Shown here piece by piece: positions 26,187 through 36,560 of a stretch of 53,377 bases of DNA; within the stretch, counting starts at the first letter, position 1, and each line of letters starts with the position of its first letter. The translations under genes were made by a program, and so were the position numbers. The notes beneath the pieces were generated by a model. The model searched no databases and was not told the DNA's origin. It worked only from the letters and a program-made list of their open reading frames with translations. The DNA is from Paenibacillus arenosi. GTDB taxonomy: Bacteria; Bacillota; Bacilli; Paenibacillales; Paenibacillaceae. The stretch covers positions 1 to 53,377 of the forward strand of contig NZ_JACYTN010000028.1 of assembly GCF_014841135.1 (NCBI RefSeq), given 5' to 3'.

Positions 26187-26203
26187 AACTTTATGAGGAC
26201 GCA

Positions 26204-27586
26204 TTACTTGCTTTGTTTAATATAATCCGCCAACTGGACAGCCACTCGCCATATATCCCCTGCTCCCATCGTTAATACGATGTCACCAGGCTTAACGGAT
26301 TGTTGCAAATGCTGAACCACTTCTTCCTTCGTAGGAATGTAATGGACATTGGAGTTAGATAGTTCACGGATATTCTCTGTAAGCTTTGAAGAATTAACTC
26401 CTTCGATCTGCTTCTCTCCAGCAGGAGAATAAATATCCGTAATAATAACTTCATCAGCACCACCAAAAGCACGGCTGAATTGTTCGAACAAGAAATACGT
26501 TCGGGAATAACGCTGTGGCTGGAATACAGCAACAATGCGCTTACCTGAAGCTTTAGCAGCCAACAGCGTCGCTTCAATTTCAGTAGGATGATGCGCGTAG
26601 TCATCAACAACGGTAATATCATTTGCTTGACCGATTATTTGATAACGGCGCTTCGCCCCTGTAAATTCAGTTATCGCAGCAGCAGCCTCTTCGAACGGCA
26701 CGCCAGCTTGCATACATACAACGAGCGTAGCCATCGCGTTCAACACATTATGTTGACCAGGTACAGACAACTCCACGCGACCTAGCACTTGATCTCCACG
26801 TTTAACGGTAAAGAACATTTGACGATCATCAGCTTCGATATCTACCGCTTGATAGTCAGCACCTTGTTCTACTCCATAAGTAACGATATTGGATCGAACT
26901 GCCGGGATCATTTCTTTAACGATAGGATCATCTGAACACAATACAGCCGCGCCAGATTCCTCTACTTGGCTCAAAAATTGAACATACGCTTGCTTCAAAC
27001 GTTCAAAATCCCCGCCGTAGTTCTCTAAATGATCCGCTTCAATATTGGTTACGACTGCAATATTTGGGTAATAAGCTAGAAACGTACCATCGCTCTCGTC
27101 TGCCTCTGCCACAACGTAATCGCTCTTACCTGCCTTTGCATTCGTACCAAGGTTAGTAACCTCTCCACCAATGATAAAAGTAGGATCAACACCACAGCGC
27201 TCCAACACTAGTGCGATCATAGAAGACGTCGTCGTTTTGCCATGAGCACCTGCAACCGCAATACCTTTTTTGGCATTCAACAAGCGCGCCAACATTTCCG
27301 AGCGATGTAAAACAGGGATATTCCGTTCTTTAGCCGCTACACGTTCAACATTATCTTTTGGACAAGCCGTAGAATAAACGACCACATCTGACCCTTGCAC
27401 ATAACGTTCGTCATGGCCGATATGAATCGTAGCTCCCTTTTTCTCTAACTTATCTGTAAGCTCTTGCTTAGCAACATCCGATCCGGTGACCGTGTATCCC
27501 ATTTCCAGCATTACTCGAGCAATGGCACTCATGCCGTAGCCCCCAATGCCGATAAAATGGATATGCTCCATCGTCTTCAAACACAC
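26204..27586 (-). CDS. murC: UDP-N-acetylmuramate-L-alanine ligase
   Basis: 460 residues. FIGIGGYGMSAIARVMLEMG is the nucleotide-sugar-binding N-terminus, GAHGKTTTSSMIA the ATP loop, and YAHHPTEIEATL the C-terminal domain motif. It adds L-alanine to UDP-MurNAc, the first peptide step of peptidoglycan. The GTG start directly abuts the folC stop (TGAGTG), with AAAGG upstream; an internal ATG at 27571 is also possible. In B. subtilis murC lies elsewhere, so its placement after folC differs from that model. Confidence 0.96.
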   Translation of the reverse strand: MCLKTMEHIHFIGIGGYGMSAIARVMLEMGYTVTGSDVAKQELTDKLEKKGATIHIGHDERYVQGSDVVVYSTACPKDNVERVAAKERNIPVLHRSEMLARLLNAKKGIAVAGAHGKTTTSSMIALVLERCGVDPTFIIGGEVTNLGTNAKAGKSDYVVAEADESDGTFLAYYPNIAVVTNIEADHLENYGGDFERLKQAYVQFLSQVEESGAAVLCSDDPIVKEMIPAVRSNIVTYGVEQGADYQAVDIEADDRQMFFTVKRGDQVLGRVELSVPGQHNVLNAMATLVVCMQAGVPFEEAAAAITEFTGAKRRYQIIGQANDITVVDDYAHHPTEIEATLLAAKASGKRIVAVFQPQRYSRTYFLFEQFSRAFGGADEVIITDIYSPAGEKQIEGVNSSKLTENIRELSNSNVHYIPTKEEVVQHLQQSVKPGDIVLTMGAGDIWRVAVQLADYIKQSK

Positions 27587-28963
27587 TCACCAGCCTTTTT
27601 CAGATTCTTTGTTATATAGAATGTACGAGCGTACATCTGAGATCAAATATAAAGTTCCTGTCACGACAGCTAGATCGTCCTTTGCCGTCATTCCTTTTAG
27701 GCGATCAAGAGCCTTATGCCAATCTGGTTCAACAATAATTTCAGGCTTGTTGCTCTCCTGCTGCAGCATCTCTTGAGCCAAATCTGCCAACGCCTCTGCA
27801 TCCTGCTTCTTACGGAAGTTAGGCTCAGTCACAATTAGCGTAGTCGCTAAAGGTAGTATATGACGCAGTACATCACGATGATGCTTAGTAGAAAGCATTC
27901 CCATCATAATATGACACTTATCGTATCGGTACGTGTCCTTCAGTGTTTGAGCGAGCGTCTCTGCTCCCTCTGGATTATGCGCTCCATCGAGTAAAATACG
28001 AGGCTCAAGACTGACCATTTCAAGACGTCCTGGCCAAGCGGCACGATTTAATCCTTCAAACAAAGGCTCATCGTCGACAATGAGAGCCATATATTGACGA
28101 AGCACTTCAATGACCATTAACGCGACAGAAGCGTTTTTCAATTGGTGCGCTCCATTCATTGTAATGGATACATGCTCCAAATTGCGGAACGGACCTGTAA
28201 ACGCAAAGGTCTGCTCATTTTCAATCGAATGTACGGTCGAGTATTTAAATTGCTCATTCATCGTATAAAGTGTACTGCGACGCTCTGCAGCAGTTTGGCG
28301 GATAATGGCCAATGCTTCCGGCTGCTCAACTGCTGTTATTACGGGTACACCAGGTTTAATAATGCCTGCCTTCTCACTAGCGATCTTCTCCAACGAGTCT
28401 CCAAGAATATCCATGTGATCATGACCAACGTTTGTAATAACCGAAACAATCGGAGTAACGATATTCGTCACATCCAATCGACCACCGAGTCCCGTTTCCC
28501 ATACAACTACGTCTGGGTAAGCAACTGTAGCATAATATACGATCGCAACCGCTGTAGACACTTCGAACATCGTTGGTGATCCGAGCGGAGTTACAGCCAT
28601 CTCTTCCACGATAGGTCGCAGCTGATTGACAATCGACACTAACGTTTCATCTGGGATATCTTCATTATTATATTTGAAGCGGTTCGTAAACTTCTCAATA
28701 TAAGGTGATGTGAAAGTACCCACATCGTAACCAGCTGTAAGCAATATACTTGTCAGCAACGCACAGGTAGAACCTTTCCCGTTCGTTCCTGCCACATGAA
28801 TGAACTTCAGTCTTCGTTGCGGCTGACCTAGCTGTTCCATCATGGATTCAATGCGTTCAAGTCCTGGGCGAATCCCTACTGGGATCAAAGAATTAATCCA
28901 ATCTACGGCTTGTTCCACTCGTTCAAATGGTGTAAACACTTCAGCTTCACTTGTTGCAGACAT
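27587..28963 (-). CDS. folC: folylpolyglutamate synthase / dihydrofolate synthase
   Basis: 458 residues from the ATG at 28963, preferred over 28972 because AAGGG then lies at good distance. FIHVAGTNGKGSTCALLTSI is the ATP loop, FTSPYIEKFTNRF and VWETGLGGRLDVTN are family signatures, and ILLDGAHNPEGAETLA lies in the C-terminal domain. It adds glutamate to folates. It follows valS as in B. subtilis, with a hairpin but no clear terminator between. Confidence 0.96.
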   Translation of the reverse strand: MSATSEAEVFTPFERVEQAVDWINSLIPVGIRPGLERIESMMEQLGQPQRRLKFIHVAGTNGKGSTCALLTSILLTAGYDVGTFTSPYIEKFTNRFKYNNEDIPDETLVSIVNQLRPIVEEMAVTPLGSPTMFEVSTAVAIVYYATVAYPDVVVWETGLGGRLDVTNIVTPIVSVITNVGHDHMDILGDSLEKIASEKAGIIKPGVPVITAVEQPEALAIIRQTAAERRSTLYTMNEQFKYSTVHSIENEQTFAFTGPFRNLEHVSITMNGAHQLKNASVALMVIEVLRQYMALIVDDEPLFEGLNRAAWPGRLEMVSLEPRILLDGAHNPEGAETLAQTLKDTYRYDKCHIMMGMLSTKHHRDVLRHILPLATTLIVTEPNFRKKQDAEALADLAQEMLQQESNKPEIIVEPDWHKALDRLKGMTAKDDLAVVTGTLYLISDVRSYILYNKESEKGW

Positions 28964-28992
28964 TGTTCCCATCCCTTATTCATATGTCATGT

Positions 28993-29027
28993 GGCAGCCG
29001 AGTCCTATTTACAATAGAACTCGGCTG
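28993..29027 (-). other. hairpin between valS and folC
   Basis: CAGCCGAGT and ACTCGGCTG form a 9-bp stem, extended by TAT/ATA beyond a mismatch. No T run follows on the minus strand, so it looks like an mRNA processing or stability structure rather than a terminator. Confidence 0.5.
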
Positions 29028-29133
29028 GCTATCGATTATATCGGATTGCTTAAGCCGGACTTGAATACTTGAGTAAATTTTTGGTTCGACTCTATATTCA
29101 TTCCTAATCCTTCAATACAGTTGTTACTGCTGC

Positions 29134-31800
29134 TTATACTTCTTGCAGTTCTTGAATACGAGCAATAACTTTGTCACGCTTCTCGCGATAGTCTTCCATT
29201 TTAGCTCGCTCTTCTTCTACAACGTTGGCAGGAGCTTTAGCCATAAATCCTTGGTTCGCAAGCTTCTTCTCCACACGCTCAACTTCTTTGTTAAGATGCT
29301 CGCGCTCTTTGTTCAAACGTGCAATCTCCTGTTCGATATCAATAAGCCCAGCAAGCGGCAAGTACATCTCTACTCCCGTTACAATTGCGCTCATTGCTTT
29401 ATCTGGAGCAGTACAATCCAATTTAACCGTCAGGTTGGAAGTACCACAGAAACGCTCTACATATTCAAGGTTACGCTTAATGCTGTTATAGGTACGCTCA
29501 TCAGCAGGCTTAACAACTAACTCTACTTTTTTGCTCATCGGCACATTTACTTCAGCACGAATATTACGTACAGCACGAATCATATCCATTAATAGCGTCA
29601 TTTCTTGAACAGCCTCTGGCGCTTCCAGTGCACTGTCGTATTTCGGCCAAGCAGCAAGTGTTACTGTCTCGCCTTCATGCGGAAGGTGCTGCCAAATTTC
29701 TTCTGAAATGTAAGGCATGAACGGATGGATCATCCGCATTGTACGATCGAGTACATAAGCAAGCACGGATTGTGTCTTTTTCTTCTGAGCTGCATCTTGA
29801 CCATATAGGCTAATCTTCGCAAATTCGATGTACCAATCGCAAAGATCATCCCAAATGAAGTTGTACAGCAAGCGTCCTGTCTCGCCAAACTCGTATGCAT
29901 CAATTAGACGAGTAATCTCACGAGATGTCTCGTTCATGCGATGCAAGATCCAGCGATCTGCTGTTCCAAGCTCACCGCTAATATCGATGTCATCATACGT
30001 AAAGCCTTCTAGATTCATAAGCGCAAAGCGCGAAGCATTCCAAATCTTATTCGCAAAGTTACGAGCTTGCTCTACACGTTCCCAACGGAAACGAAGATCC
30101 TGACCAGGCGTACTGCTTGTAGAGATCATGTAGCGCATTGCATCAGCGCCATAGCGCTCAATAACTTCAAGCGGATCTACACCATTGCCAAGCGACTTGG
30201 ACATTTTACGTCCTTCAGAATCACGTACCAAACCGTGAATAAGCACATCTTTGAATGGCGTTTGATCTGTAAATTCAAGCGCCGTAAAGATCATACGAGC
30301 TACCCAGAAGTAAATGATATCGTAACCTGTAACAAGAACGTTCGTAGGATAGTAACGTTTGAAGTCTTCGCTATTCGTATCAGGCCAACCTAATGTAGAG
30401 AATGGCCATAACGCAGAGCTGAACCATGTGTCCAATACGTCCTCATCTTGTCTCAACTTCGTGCTATTGCACTTTTCACATGCATGAACTTCTTCACGAG
30501 CAACGTGCATATGGTTGCAATCTTCACAGAACCATGCTGGAATGCGATGTCCCCACCACAATTGACGGGAAATACACCAGTCACGTACGTTCTCAATCCA
30601 GTGCAAATAAATTTTTTCGAAGCGATCCGGTACAAAGTTAATGCCTTTGCCAGATTTCTGCGCCTCAATCGCACGCTCTGCCAATGGCTTCATCTTAACG
30701 AACCATTGTGTAGACAAGTAAGGTTCAACAACAGCGCCGCTGCGCTCACTGTGTCCAACTTGATGCACATGCTCTTCGATGCGAATAAGCACGCCTTGCT
30801 CTTGTAGATCTTTAACGATTTGTTTACGGCATTCGAAACGATCCAAGCTCTCGTAAGGACCTGCTTGATCATTCATAACACCAGACTCATCCATTACGAT
30901 AATCTGTGGCAAGTCGTGGCGCAGACCGATCTCGAAGTCATTCGGATCATGAGCTGGTGTAATCTTAACCGCACCGCTTCCGAATTCCTTATCTACATAG
31001 TCATCCGCTACGATCGGAATTTCACGGTTTACGATCGGAAGCATGATCATTTTGCCAATCATGTCTTTGTAGCGTTCATCTTTAGGATGCACAGCTACCG
31101 CTGTATCACCTAGCATCGTCTCTGGGCGAGTGGTGGCTACCGTAATAGAACCACTTCCGTCCGCAAGTGGATATTTTAGATGATACAAGTTACCTTGTAC
31201 CTCTTTATATTCAACCTCGATATCCGACAACGCTGTACGCGCCGCTGGATCCCAGTTAATAATGTATTTACCGCGGTAAATAAGACCTTTCTCATACAAC
31301 TTAACAAACACTTCACGTACTGCATCAGACAAACCTTCATCCAATGTGAAACGCTCACGGGAGTAATCCAAGGATAGACCCATCTTCTTCCATTGGTTAC
31401 GGATATTATCCGCATATAGATGTTTCCAATCCCATACTTTCTCTAGGAACTTCTCGCGACCAAGGTCGTAACGAGATAATCCTTCTTCACGTAATTGCTG
31501 CTCTACTTTCGTCTGCGTCGCGATACCAGCATGGTCAGAACCTGGCAACCACAATGCATCGTACCCTTGCATACGCTTCGTACGAATCAAAATATCTTGC
31601 AGCGTAAAGTCAAGCCCATGACCGATATGAAGCATACCAGTAACGTTGGGTGGCGGAATTACGATTGTATAAGGCTCTGCATCAGGTAGACGGCCTGCTT
31701 GGAAATAGCCGCCTTTCATCCAGTAGTCATACCATTTCTGCTCTGCTGCCTTCGGGTCATACGTTGTAGGCATAGATAACTGTTCGTTTGCTTCAGACAT
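29134..31800 (-). CDS. valS: valyl-tRNA synthetase
   Basis: 888 residues from the ATG at 31800 ([19 protein letters not shown]), with GGAGGGATT upstream. Class I synthetase: HIGH-type [15 protein letters not shown], an editing (CP1) domain with [17 protein letters not shown], and the KMSKS loop [17 protein letters not shown]. The C-terminal coiled coil (about 820-888; [20 protein letters not shown]) is typical of ValRS. Expression is governed by the T-box leader upstream. Confidence 0.98.
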   Translation of the reverse strand: MSEANEQLSMPTTYDPKAAEQKWYDYWMKGGYFQAGRLPDAEPYTIVIPPPNVTGMLHIGHGLDFTLQDILIRTKRMQGYDALWLPGSDHAGIATQTKVEQQLREEGLSRYDLGREKFLEKVWDWKHLYADNIRNQWKKMGLSLDYSRERFTLDEGLSDAVREVFVKLYEKGLIYRGKYIINWDPAARTALSDIEVEYKEVQGNLYHLKYPLADGSGSITVATTRPETMLGDTAVAVHPKDERYKDMIGKMIMLPIVNREIPIVADDYVDKEFGSGAVKITPAHDPNDFEIGLRHDLPQIIVMDESGVMNDQAGPYESLDRFECRKQIVKDLQEQGVLIRIEEHVHQVGHSERSGAVVEPYLSTQWFVKMKPLAERAIEAQKSGKGINFVPDRFEKIYLHWIENVRDWCISRQLWWGHRIPAWFCEDCNHMHVAREEVHACEKCNSTKLRQDEDVLDTWFSSALWPFSTLGWPDTNSEDFKRYYPTNVLVTGYDIIYFWVARMIFTALEFTDQTPFKDVLIHGLVRDSEGRKMSKSLGNGVDPLEVIERYGADAMRYMISTSSTPGQDLRFRWERVEQARNFANKIWNASRFALMNLEGFTYDDIDISGELGTADRWILHRMNETSREITRLIDAYEFGETGRLLYNFIWDDLCDWYIEFAKISLYGQDAAQKKKTQSVLAYVLDRTMRMIHPFMPYISEEIWQHLPHEGETVTLAAWPKYDSALEAPEAVQEMTLLMDMIRAVRNIRAEVNVPMSKKVELVVKPADERTYNSIKRNLEYVERFCGTSNLTVKLDCTAPDKAMSAIVTGVEMYLPLAGLIDIEQEIARLNKEREHLNKEVERVEKKLANQGFMAKAPANVVEEERAKMEDYREKRDKVIARIQELQEV

Positions 31801-31889
31801 ACATAATCCCTCCAAATATGTGATACTGCATTGATTACTATCATAATGAATCTGACGTATTCCAATTAACGAGCGTATGGCATAAAGAC

Positions 31890-32260
31890 ACAAAAAAACC
31901 CTTCGCCTAAAAAGGACGAAAGGTTAACTTCCGTGGTACCACCTTCATTCCGCATAAATACATACATCGATCTCATCATTTACACACTCTATCCCTCAGC
32001 TATGGAAGGTCAGTATGATCCAGATCGTGCTTATGCGGCACTTCATTCGCACATAACGGCTGCTACCGTTCTATTCTAGTGCAACATGGTTCAATCACTA
32101 CATCACCGATATAACAAGGCATGATGGCAGCTGTGTAACCATTGCGTTCAAATAGACAACTCCCGGGCGACTTCAACGTTAGGTCCCTTGCAGTTCTTCC
32201 ACCGTAATTCACTGCTCTCTGAAAGGCTTCTGTCGTTTACTCTTCCCGCTCAATGTTTTA
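31890..32260 (-). promoter_or_regulatory. valine T-box riboswitch
   Basis: The minus-strand leader carries the T-box core GGTGGTACCACGG (31943-31931) and, just after it, a terminator hairpin AACCTTTCGTCC/GGCGAAGGGTT followed by seven T residues (31926-31891). Stem I lies near 32220-32150, with AGAGAGCAGTGAA and GAAGTCGCCCGGG. The GTC at 32171-32169 in the second segment is the likely specifier codon, which fits Val-tRNA and the valS gene. Uncharged tRNA-Val would favour the antiterminator and raise valS expression. Confidence 0.93.
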
Positions 32261-32309
32261 TTTCGCTTATGTTAATGGAACGTTAGAATGTATCAAACAT
32301 TTACCCTTT

Positions 32310-32338
32310 ATTTTACTTCGACACGATAAGCGAGTCAA
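32310..32338 (-). promoter_or_regulatory. sigma-A promoter of the valS T-box transcript
   Basis: Minus-strand -35 TTGACT (32338-32333), 17-base spacer, -10 TAAAAT (32315-32310). It stands just before the T-box leader and about 28 bases from the opposite-strand sigma-E promoter. Confidence 0.7.
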
Positions 32339-32365
32339 TAGTTGTACCATAATCGATTATCTATA

Positions 32366-32396
32366 GTCATATCCTGTTTTTACTCTTTCATAACAT
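32366..32396 (+). promoter_or_regulatory. sigma-E promoter candidate for the 57-residue gene
   Basis: Plus-strand -35 GTCATAT (32366-32372), 16-base spacer counted from the seventh base (or 15 after the eighth, C), and -10 CATAACAT (32389-32396). This is close to the sigma-E consensus GTCATATT and CATACAAT. It predicts mother-cell expression early in sporulation. Confidence 0.7.
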
Positions 32397-32410
32397 GTAC
32401 TATACGGGTT

Positions 32411-32450
32411 GTTCAAAAACTCCCCTTTTGAACACTCATTTTAAGGGGGT
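32411..32450 (+). promoter_or_regulatory. hairpin with alternative pairing that covers the ribosome-binding site
   Basis: GTTCAAAA (32411-32418) and TTTTGAAC (32426-32433) form a perfect 8-bp hairpin. The loop and 3' side include TCCCCTT (32421-32427), which can instead pair with AAGGGGG, the ribosome-binding site at 32443-32449. The two pairings exclude each other, so translation of the downstream gene could be switched. Structure by inspection only. Confidence 0.5.
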
Positions 32451-32457
32451 ATTCAAA

Positions 32458-32631
32458 ATGTTAAATATGGAACGTTGGTGGTGTAAAGTTCGATACTCCG
32501 TAAGAAGCTGCTTATTTCCTCTCATTTGCTTACAATTTGTACGAACACTCATACTACCAACAGGGCTGGATGTATTTTTGCTCTTTAGTTTATTTCTCAT
32601 CTATGTTGGTTTTTTACTCGATGTATATTGA
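32458..32631 (+). CDS. small membrane protein, candidate sporulation gene
   Basis: 57 residues from the ATG at 32458 (MLNMERWWCKVRYSVRSC), with AAGGGGGT 7 bases upstream; the reading frame extends further 5' but without a ribosome-binding site. A short basic N-terminus with two Trp is followed by two hydrophobic stretches, about 19-33 (LFPLICLQFVRTLIL) and 37-55 (GLDVFLLFSLFLIYVGFLL). No family was recognised. It is on the plus strand between divergent valS and convergent spoVID. The sigma-E-type promoter and the neighbouring spoVID suggest a mother-cell membrane protein; this is inference. Confidence 0.7.
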   Translation: MLNMERWWCKVRYSVRSCLFPLICLQFVRTLILPTGLDVFLLFSLFLIYVGFLLDVY

Positions 32632-32636
32632 ACACG

Positions 32637-32693
32637 GAAAAAGCCTCCATCCACTTCATGGGTTAATCCCATGAGTGATTGGAGGCTTTTTTA
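32637..32693. terminator. bidirectional terminator between the 57-residue gene and spoVID
   Basis: AAAAAGCCTCCA...CACT...CATGGG pairs with CCCATG...AGTG...TGGAGGCTTTTTT around a TTAAT loop. Both strands have a T run after the stem, suitable for the two convergent genes. Confidence 0.93.
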
Positions 32694-32752
32694 TGTTCAT
32701 ATCGTGCAGATTATAATCTGCGCCGACTCGTGCATAAGTCCATGTACAGCGA

Positions 32753-34189
32753 TTAGGATGGTATATAAATAACTTGACCTTCCGTCACGATTGCTTCAGG
32801 AAGTCGATTGTACAGTGCGATCTCTCTAGCATTCAGCTGATAACGCTCGGCGATGGAATCTAACGTATCCTGTCGCTGTACAATACATAAACGTACTTTA
32901 CGGAAACTGGATTCCTCATGCAATTGGTTCAAAAACAACGACTGCCAGTGTACATCGTCACCCGATGTTTTCTGCGCCAACTGAGCAGCCTCTTCCTTGG
33001 CTTGACGCTCTTCTACTTCTCGTTCTTTATCACGCGCTTGCTTGCTCGAATGCAGCAGCGTGCTGAATCCTAAACCTTGCGATACTTCTCCATTCGAACT
33101 TGGACTACTGCTGCCAATAGCCACTTTCATCTCTTTTTTCTCAGGGTGGAGCTGCTCTTCTGTCTCAACCAGATCTCGTTCTTCTAATTCATTGTCCAAT
33201 TGCGAGCTCGTATGTAACTCCGACTGCTCACTACCACTGGACACAATTAATTCTTCAAGTGCAGCTTGCTCAGACTCCTGCTCTCTCGCAGCTTCCTCTG
33301 TATATGCTGCATCATTAATGCCATAGTTAGCTTCATACTGACTCGCTGCATGATCTTGAGTTGTTATAGAGGTATTTCCCCATGGAGACTGATCCCATGT
33401 CCAAGTTGATTCCGTCCCCGTTACAGGGTTCAGTTCAGAAGGCTGTTCGCGCTGCTGCACAGCAGAACTATCCGCTTGATTGCCATCTCCCTGTCCTGAC
33501 CACGACCAGTTAGCTGCCGCTGGATTAATGCTGCTTTCATCTACCCATTGTGACGAATATTGCAACGGACTTTCCGCAGATGTGACCGATTCTGTATAAG
33601 GCGAAGGCGCTGAAGATGCTGAATCTTGCTCGAACGACGAGATTGCAGCAATTCCCCCATCGTAATTATAGGAAGATATGTCTGATGTAAGATTATTATC
33701 CTGTTGAGATTGCTGGGCAGGTTGGCCATAATCTCGCAACCACTCTGGCTCATCACTTGCTTTCCTTGTTGATTCATATTCAACTGTAAATTGTTCCTGC
33801 TGCCATGCGGGAACCTCTTGATTGTCTAGATAGATGCCTTTTAGAGAAAGAACTCCTGTAATGTTTAATGATCGAGTCGAGAGCAGATCCACATCAAAAT
33901 GCTCAATGTCTACATGAATTTCCTCCAAGCTGCGAACACGACTGAGCGGGAGCGTAATTTCTACAGGAATCCAATGCTCCAACGATTGATTGTTTTCATT
34001 TTCCGTTATGCCGACATAAGCTCCGGATAGCAGCAGGCTCCCTCTTACGGTAACTTGCTCGCCAGACGGAATAATTTGAATATGCGGAGTCAACTCCACC
34101 TCTTCGAGCTGATCAATACCAATAACTTCATCTGATAAGTGTACGCGCTCGTAAATATCAAATCTTAAACCATACGTTTCATCATACAC
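32753..34189 (-). CDS. spoVID: SpoVID-like coat encasement protein with C-terminal LysM
   Basis: 478 residues from a GTG at 34189 (then YDETYGLRFDIYERVHLSD). This start is chosen because AAGGAGGAG stands 6 bases before it; the longer frame to 34276 lacks such a site. The N-terminal domain (about 1-165) resembles the SpoVID region needed for coat encasement (VRGSLLLSGAYVGI, HWIPVEITLPLSRV). A long acidic Ser/Gln/Glu-rich linker follows, then a LysM domain at the C-terminus (about 434-478; CIVQRQDTLDSIAERYQLNA). In Bacillus, SpoVID works with SafA, which is also encoded in this window. A sigma-E promoter precedes it. Position next to hemL agrees with B. subtilis. Confidence 0.88.
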   Translation of the reverse strand: MYDETYGLRFDIYERVHLSDEVIGIDQLEEVELTPHIQIIPSGEQVTVRGSLLLSGAYVGITENENNQSLEHWIPVEITLPLSRVRSLEEIHVDIEHFDVDLLSTRSLNITGVLSLKGIYLDNQEVPAWQQEQFTVEYESTRKASDEPEWLRDYGQPAQQSQQDNNLTSDISSYNYDGGIAAISSFEQDSASSAPSPYTESVTSAESPLQYSSQWVDESSINPAAANWSWSGQGDGNQADSSAVQQREQPSELNPVTGTESTWTWDQSPWGNTSITTQDHAASQYEANYGINDAAYTEEAAREQESEQAALEELIVSSGSEQSELHTSSQLDNELEERDLVETEEQLHPEKKEMKVAIGSSSPSSNGEVSQGLGFSTLLHSSKQARDKEREVEERQAKEEAAQLAQKTSGDDVHWQSLFLNQLHEESSFRKVRLCIVQRQDTLDSIAERYQLNAREIALYNRLPEAIVTEGQVIYIPS

Positions 34190-34305
34190 AGTCTGCTCCT
34201 CCTTCCGCGGTTGATCCTGTCGTCCGTTCCATGTCCTGTTATGCCGCATCTGCTGCATGAGACGCTTGGCACGCACGAACAGGTCAGACTCCGTTCCCTA
34301 CTTTT

Positions 34306-34335
34306 ATCATATGGGCGGAGTGGGAAGAGCATGAC
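34306..34335 (-). promoter_or_regulatory. sigma-E promoter of spoVID
   Basis: Minus-strand -35 GTCATGC (34335-34329), 15-base spacer, -10 CATATGAT (34313-34306). It lies between the rluA stop and spoVID. SpoVID is sigma-E dependent in B. subtilis, and the start predicted near 34299 fits the GTG start at 34189 with a leader of about 110 bases. Confidence 0.75.
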
Positions 34336-35222
34336 TATATTTTTTGGCACAAGTGCGCCATGTCCGACGGCATAGGAGCTTGAACTTGAATATAGTCGCC
34401 ACCAAATGGGTGATGGAATCTAAGAAGTTCACCATGTAGCGCTTGGCGCCGGATATGCTGCGCTCCACCTCCATATAAAACATCACCTGCCAACGGATGA
34501 CCAATGTGACTCATATGGACGCGAATTTGATGAGTACGTCCTGTTTCCAATGTACAACGAACAAGACTTAGCGAATCGGTACACCTAACCACTTCATAAT
34601 GAGTGACCGCATGATCACCGTTATCTGTCACTCTACGCCGACCGCGATGGTGACGGTCTTTTCCGATTGGAGCATCAATAGTCCCTTGCAAAGAAGCTAC
34701 CTTTCCTTGGACGACTGCTGCATACTGCCTATCTATCGCTTTATGCCGCATCGCTTCATCTAAGATTGCATGAGAAAGCGCCGTTTTGGCATATAGGACT
34801 GGCCCGGAAGTATCGGTGTCTAATCGATGAATATGCCTAATCCTTGCCTCAACACCTGTCCACGCGTAATGACAAGCCACTGCATGCGCAAGTGTGTGTC
34901 TAGCAGCATGCTGCTCTGGCGTCGTCGGATGAACAGCCATGCCTGCTGGCTTATAGGCGACTAAGCATGCATCATCCTCATACAAAATTTCCGCTGGCTC
35001 ATCAGCAGCTTCGTAGTCACATGGTTCGTCAGCAAATACACGCATGCGCAAACGGTCACCAGCTACTTTTAAGCCTTCTGAATGCTTCCAAGCAGATAAT
35101 AAATGTTGAGGCACACCTAAGGTGTGCCTCAACCAGTCTTCTAATTGTTGTTCTTGACGAATCAAGGAACGGCCAGGTGTCATCTCTAGCCATTCACCGC
35201 GTCTTGCCCAATACTGCTGCAT
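34335..35222 (-). CDS. RluA-family pseudouridine synthase
   Basis: 295 residues. An S4-like N-terminal part is suggested by LIRQEQQLEDWLRHTLGV. The catalytic domain has the RluA motif HRLDTDTSGPVLYAKT (Asp catalytic), preceded by KPAGMAVHPTT and followed by TGRTHQIRVHMSHIGHPLAGD. It isomerises uridine in rRNA or tRNA; the exact target cannot be read from sequence. It stands where B. subtilis has ysxE-like genes, 11 bases after hemL, and is probably co-transcribed with the heme operon. Confidence 0.92.
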   Translation of the reverse strand: MQQYWARRGEWLEMTPGRSLIRQEQQLEDWLRHTLGVPQHLLSAWKHSEGLKVAGDRLRMRVFADEPCDYEAADEPAEILYEDDACLVAYKPAGMAVHPTTPEQHAARHTLAHAVACHYAWTGVEARIRHIHRLDTDTSGPVLYAKTALSHAILDEAMRHKAIDRQYAAVVQGKVASLQGTIDAPIGKDRHHRGRRRVTDNGDHAVTHYEVVRCTDSLSLVRCTLETGRTHQIRVHMSHIGHPLAGDVLYGGGAQHIRRQALHGELLRFHHPFGGDYIQVQAPMPSDMAHLCQKI

Positions 35223-35233
35223 CGATTTCTTCC

Positions 35234-36541
35234 TTATCCAACGATTGCTTTCAAGGCATCATATTGCGCCTCAATCGTGTATTCTATATCTTCATCCGTA
35301 TGCACAGCCGACACGAACATCCCCTCGAATTGAGAAGGAGCTACACTTATCCCTCTATCAAGCAACGCACCGAAATAGCGATTAAACATGTTCAAATCAG
35401 ATTGCTTCGCTGTGTCATAGTTAATAACCGGTTGATCAGTAAAGAAAGGACACACCATAGATCCAACACGATTAATGACGATTGGCAAGCCAAGTTCTTT
35501 TGCATTGCGTTCTAATCCAGCTTGCAAGCGAGCAGACTTCGCCTCTAGCTGCTCATATACGTCTGGCGTCAGCAAAGACAACGTCGTATAACCCGCTGCC
35601 ATTGCCAATGGATTTCCACTCAAAGTACCCGCCTGATAAATCGGACCAACTGGTGCAACTTGCTCCATTAGATCTCTACGACCGCCATACGCACCTACAG
35701 GCAGCCCTCCACCAATTACTTTACCAAAGCAAGTCAAGTCAGGCGAAATACCAAAACGTCCTTGAGCGCATTGATAGTGAACACGGAAACCAGTCATTAC
35801 CTCATCAAAAATAAGCAAGCTGCCAAACTTCGTCGTAATCTCGCGCAAGCCTTCCAAGAAACCTGGCTGCGGAGGAACTACCCCCATATTACCTGCGATA
35901 GGTTCTACAATGATGCAGGCAATCTCTTCTCCGAACTTTTCAAAAGCAAGCTTAACGGATTCCATATCGTTATATGGCACTGTAATCGTATTCGCTGCGA
36001 TACTTTCAGGAACACCAGGGCTATCCGGCAACCCCAATGTCGCAACACCAGAGCCTGCCTTAATTAGCAAGCTGTCAGCATGCCCATGATAGGAACCTTC
36101 AAACTTAACAATTTTGCTGCGCTTCGTCACGCCGCGCGCCAATCGAATGGCACTCATCGTTGCTTCCGTTCCGGAGTTGACCATACGAACGATATCTACA
36201 GATGGAACTCGCTCACATACTGTCTTCGCCATTAGAAGCTCTAGCTCAGTCGGCGCCCCGAAACTCGTTCCTTTTGCAGCTGTGCGCTGAATGGCCTCAA
36301 TGACTTCTGGGTGAGCATGACCAAGAATAAGCGGCCCCCACGAACCTACATAATCAATAAATGAATTTCCGTCGATATCAAATACGCGGGATCCTTCCCC
36401 GCGCTCCATCACCATCGGCGTTAGTCCAACTGACTTGAATGCACGAACAGGGCTGTTTACGCCGCCCGGAATATATTGCTTCGACTGTTCAAATACGGCT
36501 CGTGATTGTTCGTCACGGCGCGGTTGCACATTAACTGTCAT
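35234..36541 (-). CDS. hemL: glutamate-1-semialdehyde 2,1-aminomutase
   Basis: 435 residues from the ATG at 36541 ([12 protein letters not shown]), with GGGAGTGG before it; a GTG 9 bases upstream is possible. Class III aminotransferase fold: [48 protein letters not shown], and the PLP lysine in [20 protein letters not shown]. It makes 5-aminolevulinate, the second step of the C5 heme route started by hemA. Last heme gene of the operon. Confidence 0.97.
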   Translation of the reverse strand: MTVNVQPRRDEQSRAVFEQSKQYIPGGVNSPVRAFKSVGLTPMVMERGEGSRVFDIDGNSFIDYVGSWGPLILGHAHPEVIEAIQRTAAKGTSFGAPTELELLMAKTVCERVPSVDIVRMVNSGTEATMSAIRLARGVTKRSKIVKFEGSYHGHADSLLIKAGSGVATLGLPDSPGVPESIAANTITVPYNDMESVKLAFEKFGEEIACIIVEPIAGNMGVVPPQPGFLEGLREITTKFGSLLIFDEVMTGFRVHYQCAQGRFGISPDLTCFGKVIGGGLPVGAYGGRRDLMEQVAPVGPIYQAGTLSGNPLAMAAGYTTLSLLTPDVYEQLEAKSARLQAGLERNAKELGLPIVINRVGSMVCPFFTDQPVINYDTAKQSDLNMFNRYFGALLDRGISVAPSQFEGMFVSAVHTDEDIEYTIEAQYDALKAIVG

Positions 36542-36560
36542 ACTGTCCACTCCCGTCGTA

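Noticed and set aside
34190..34276. Longer spoVID start at 34276
   Set aside because: No ribosome-binding site; AAGGAGGAG before the GTG at 34189 and the family start fit the shorter form.
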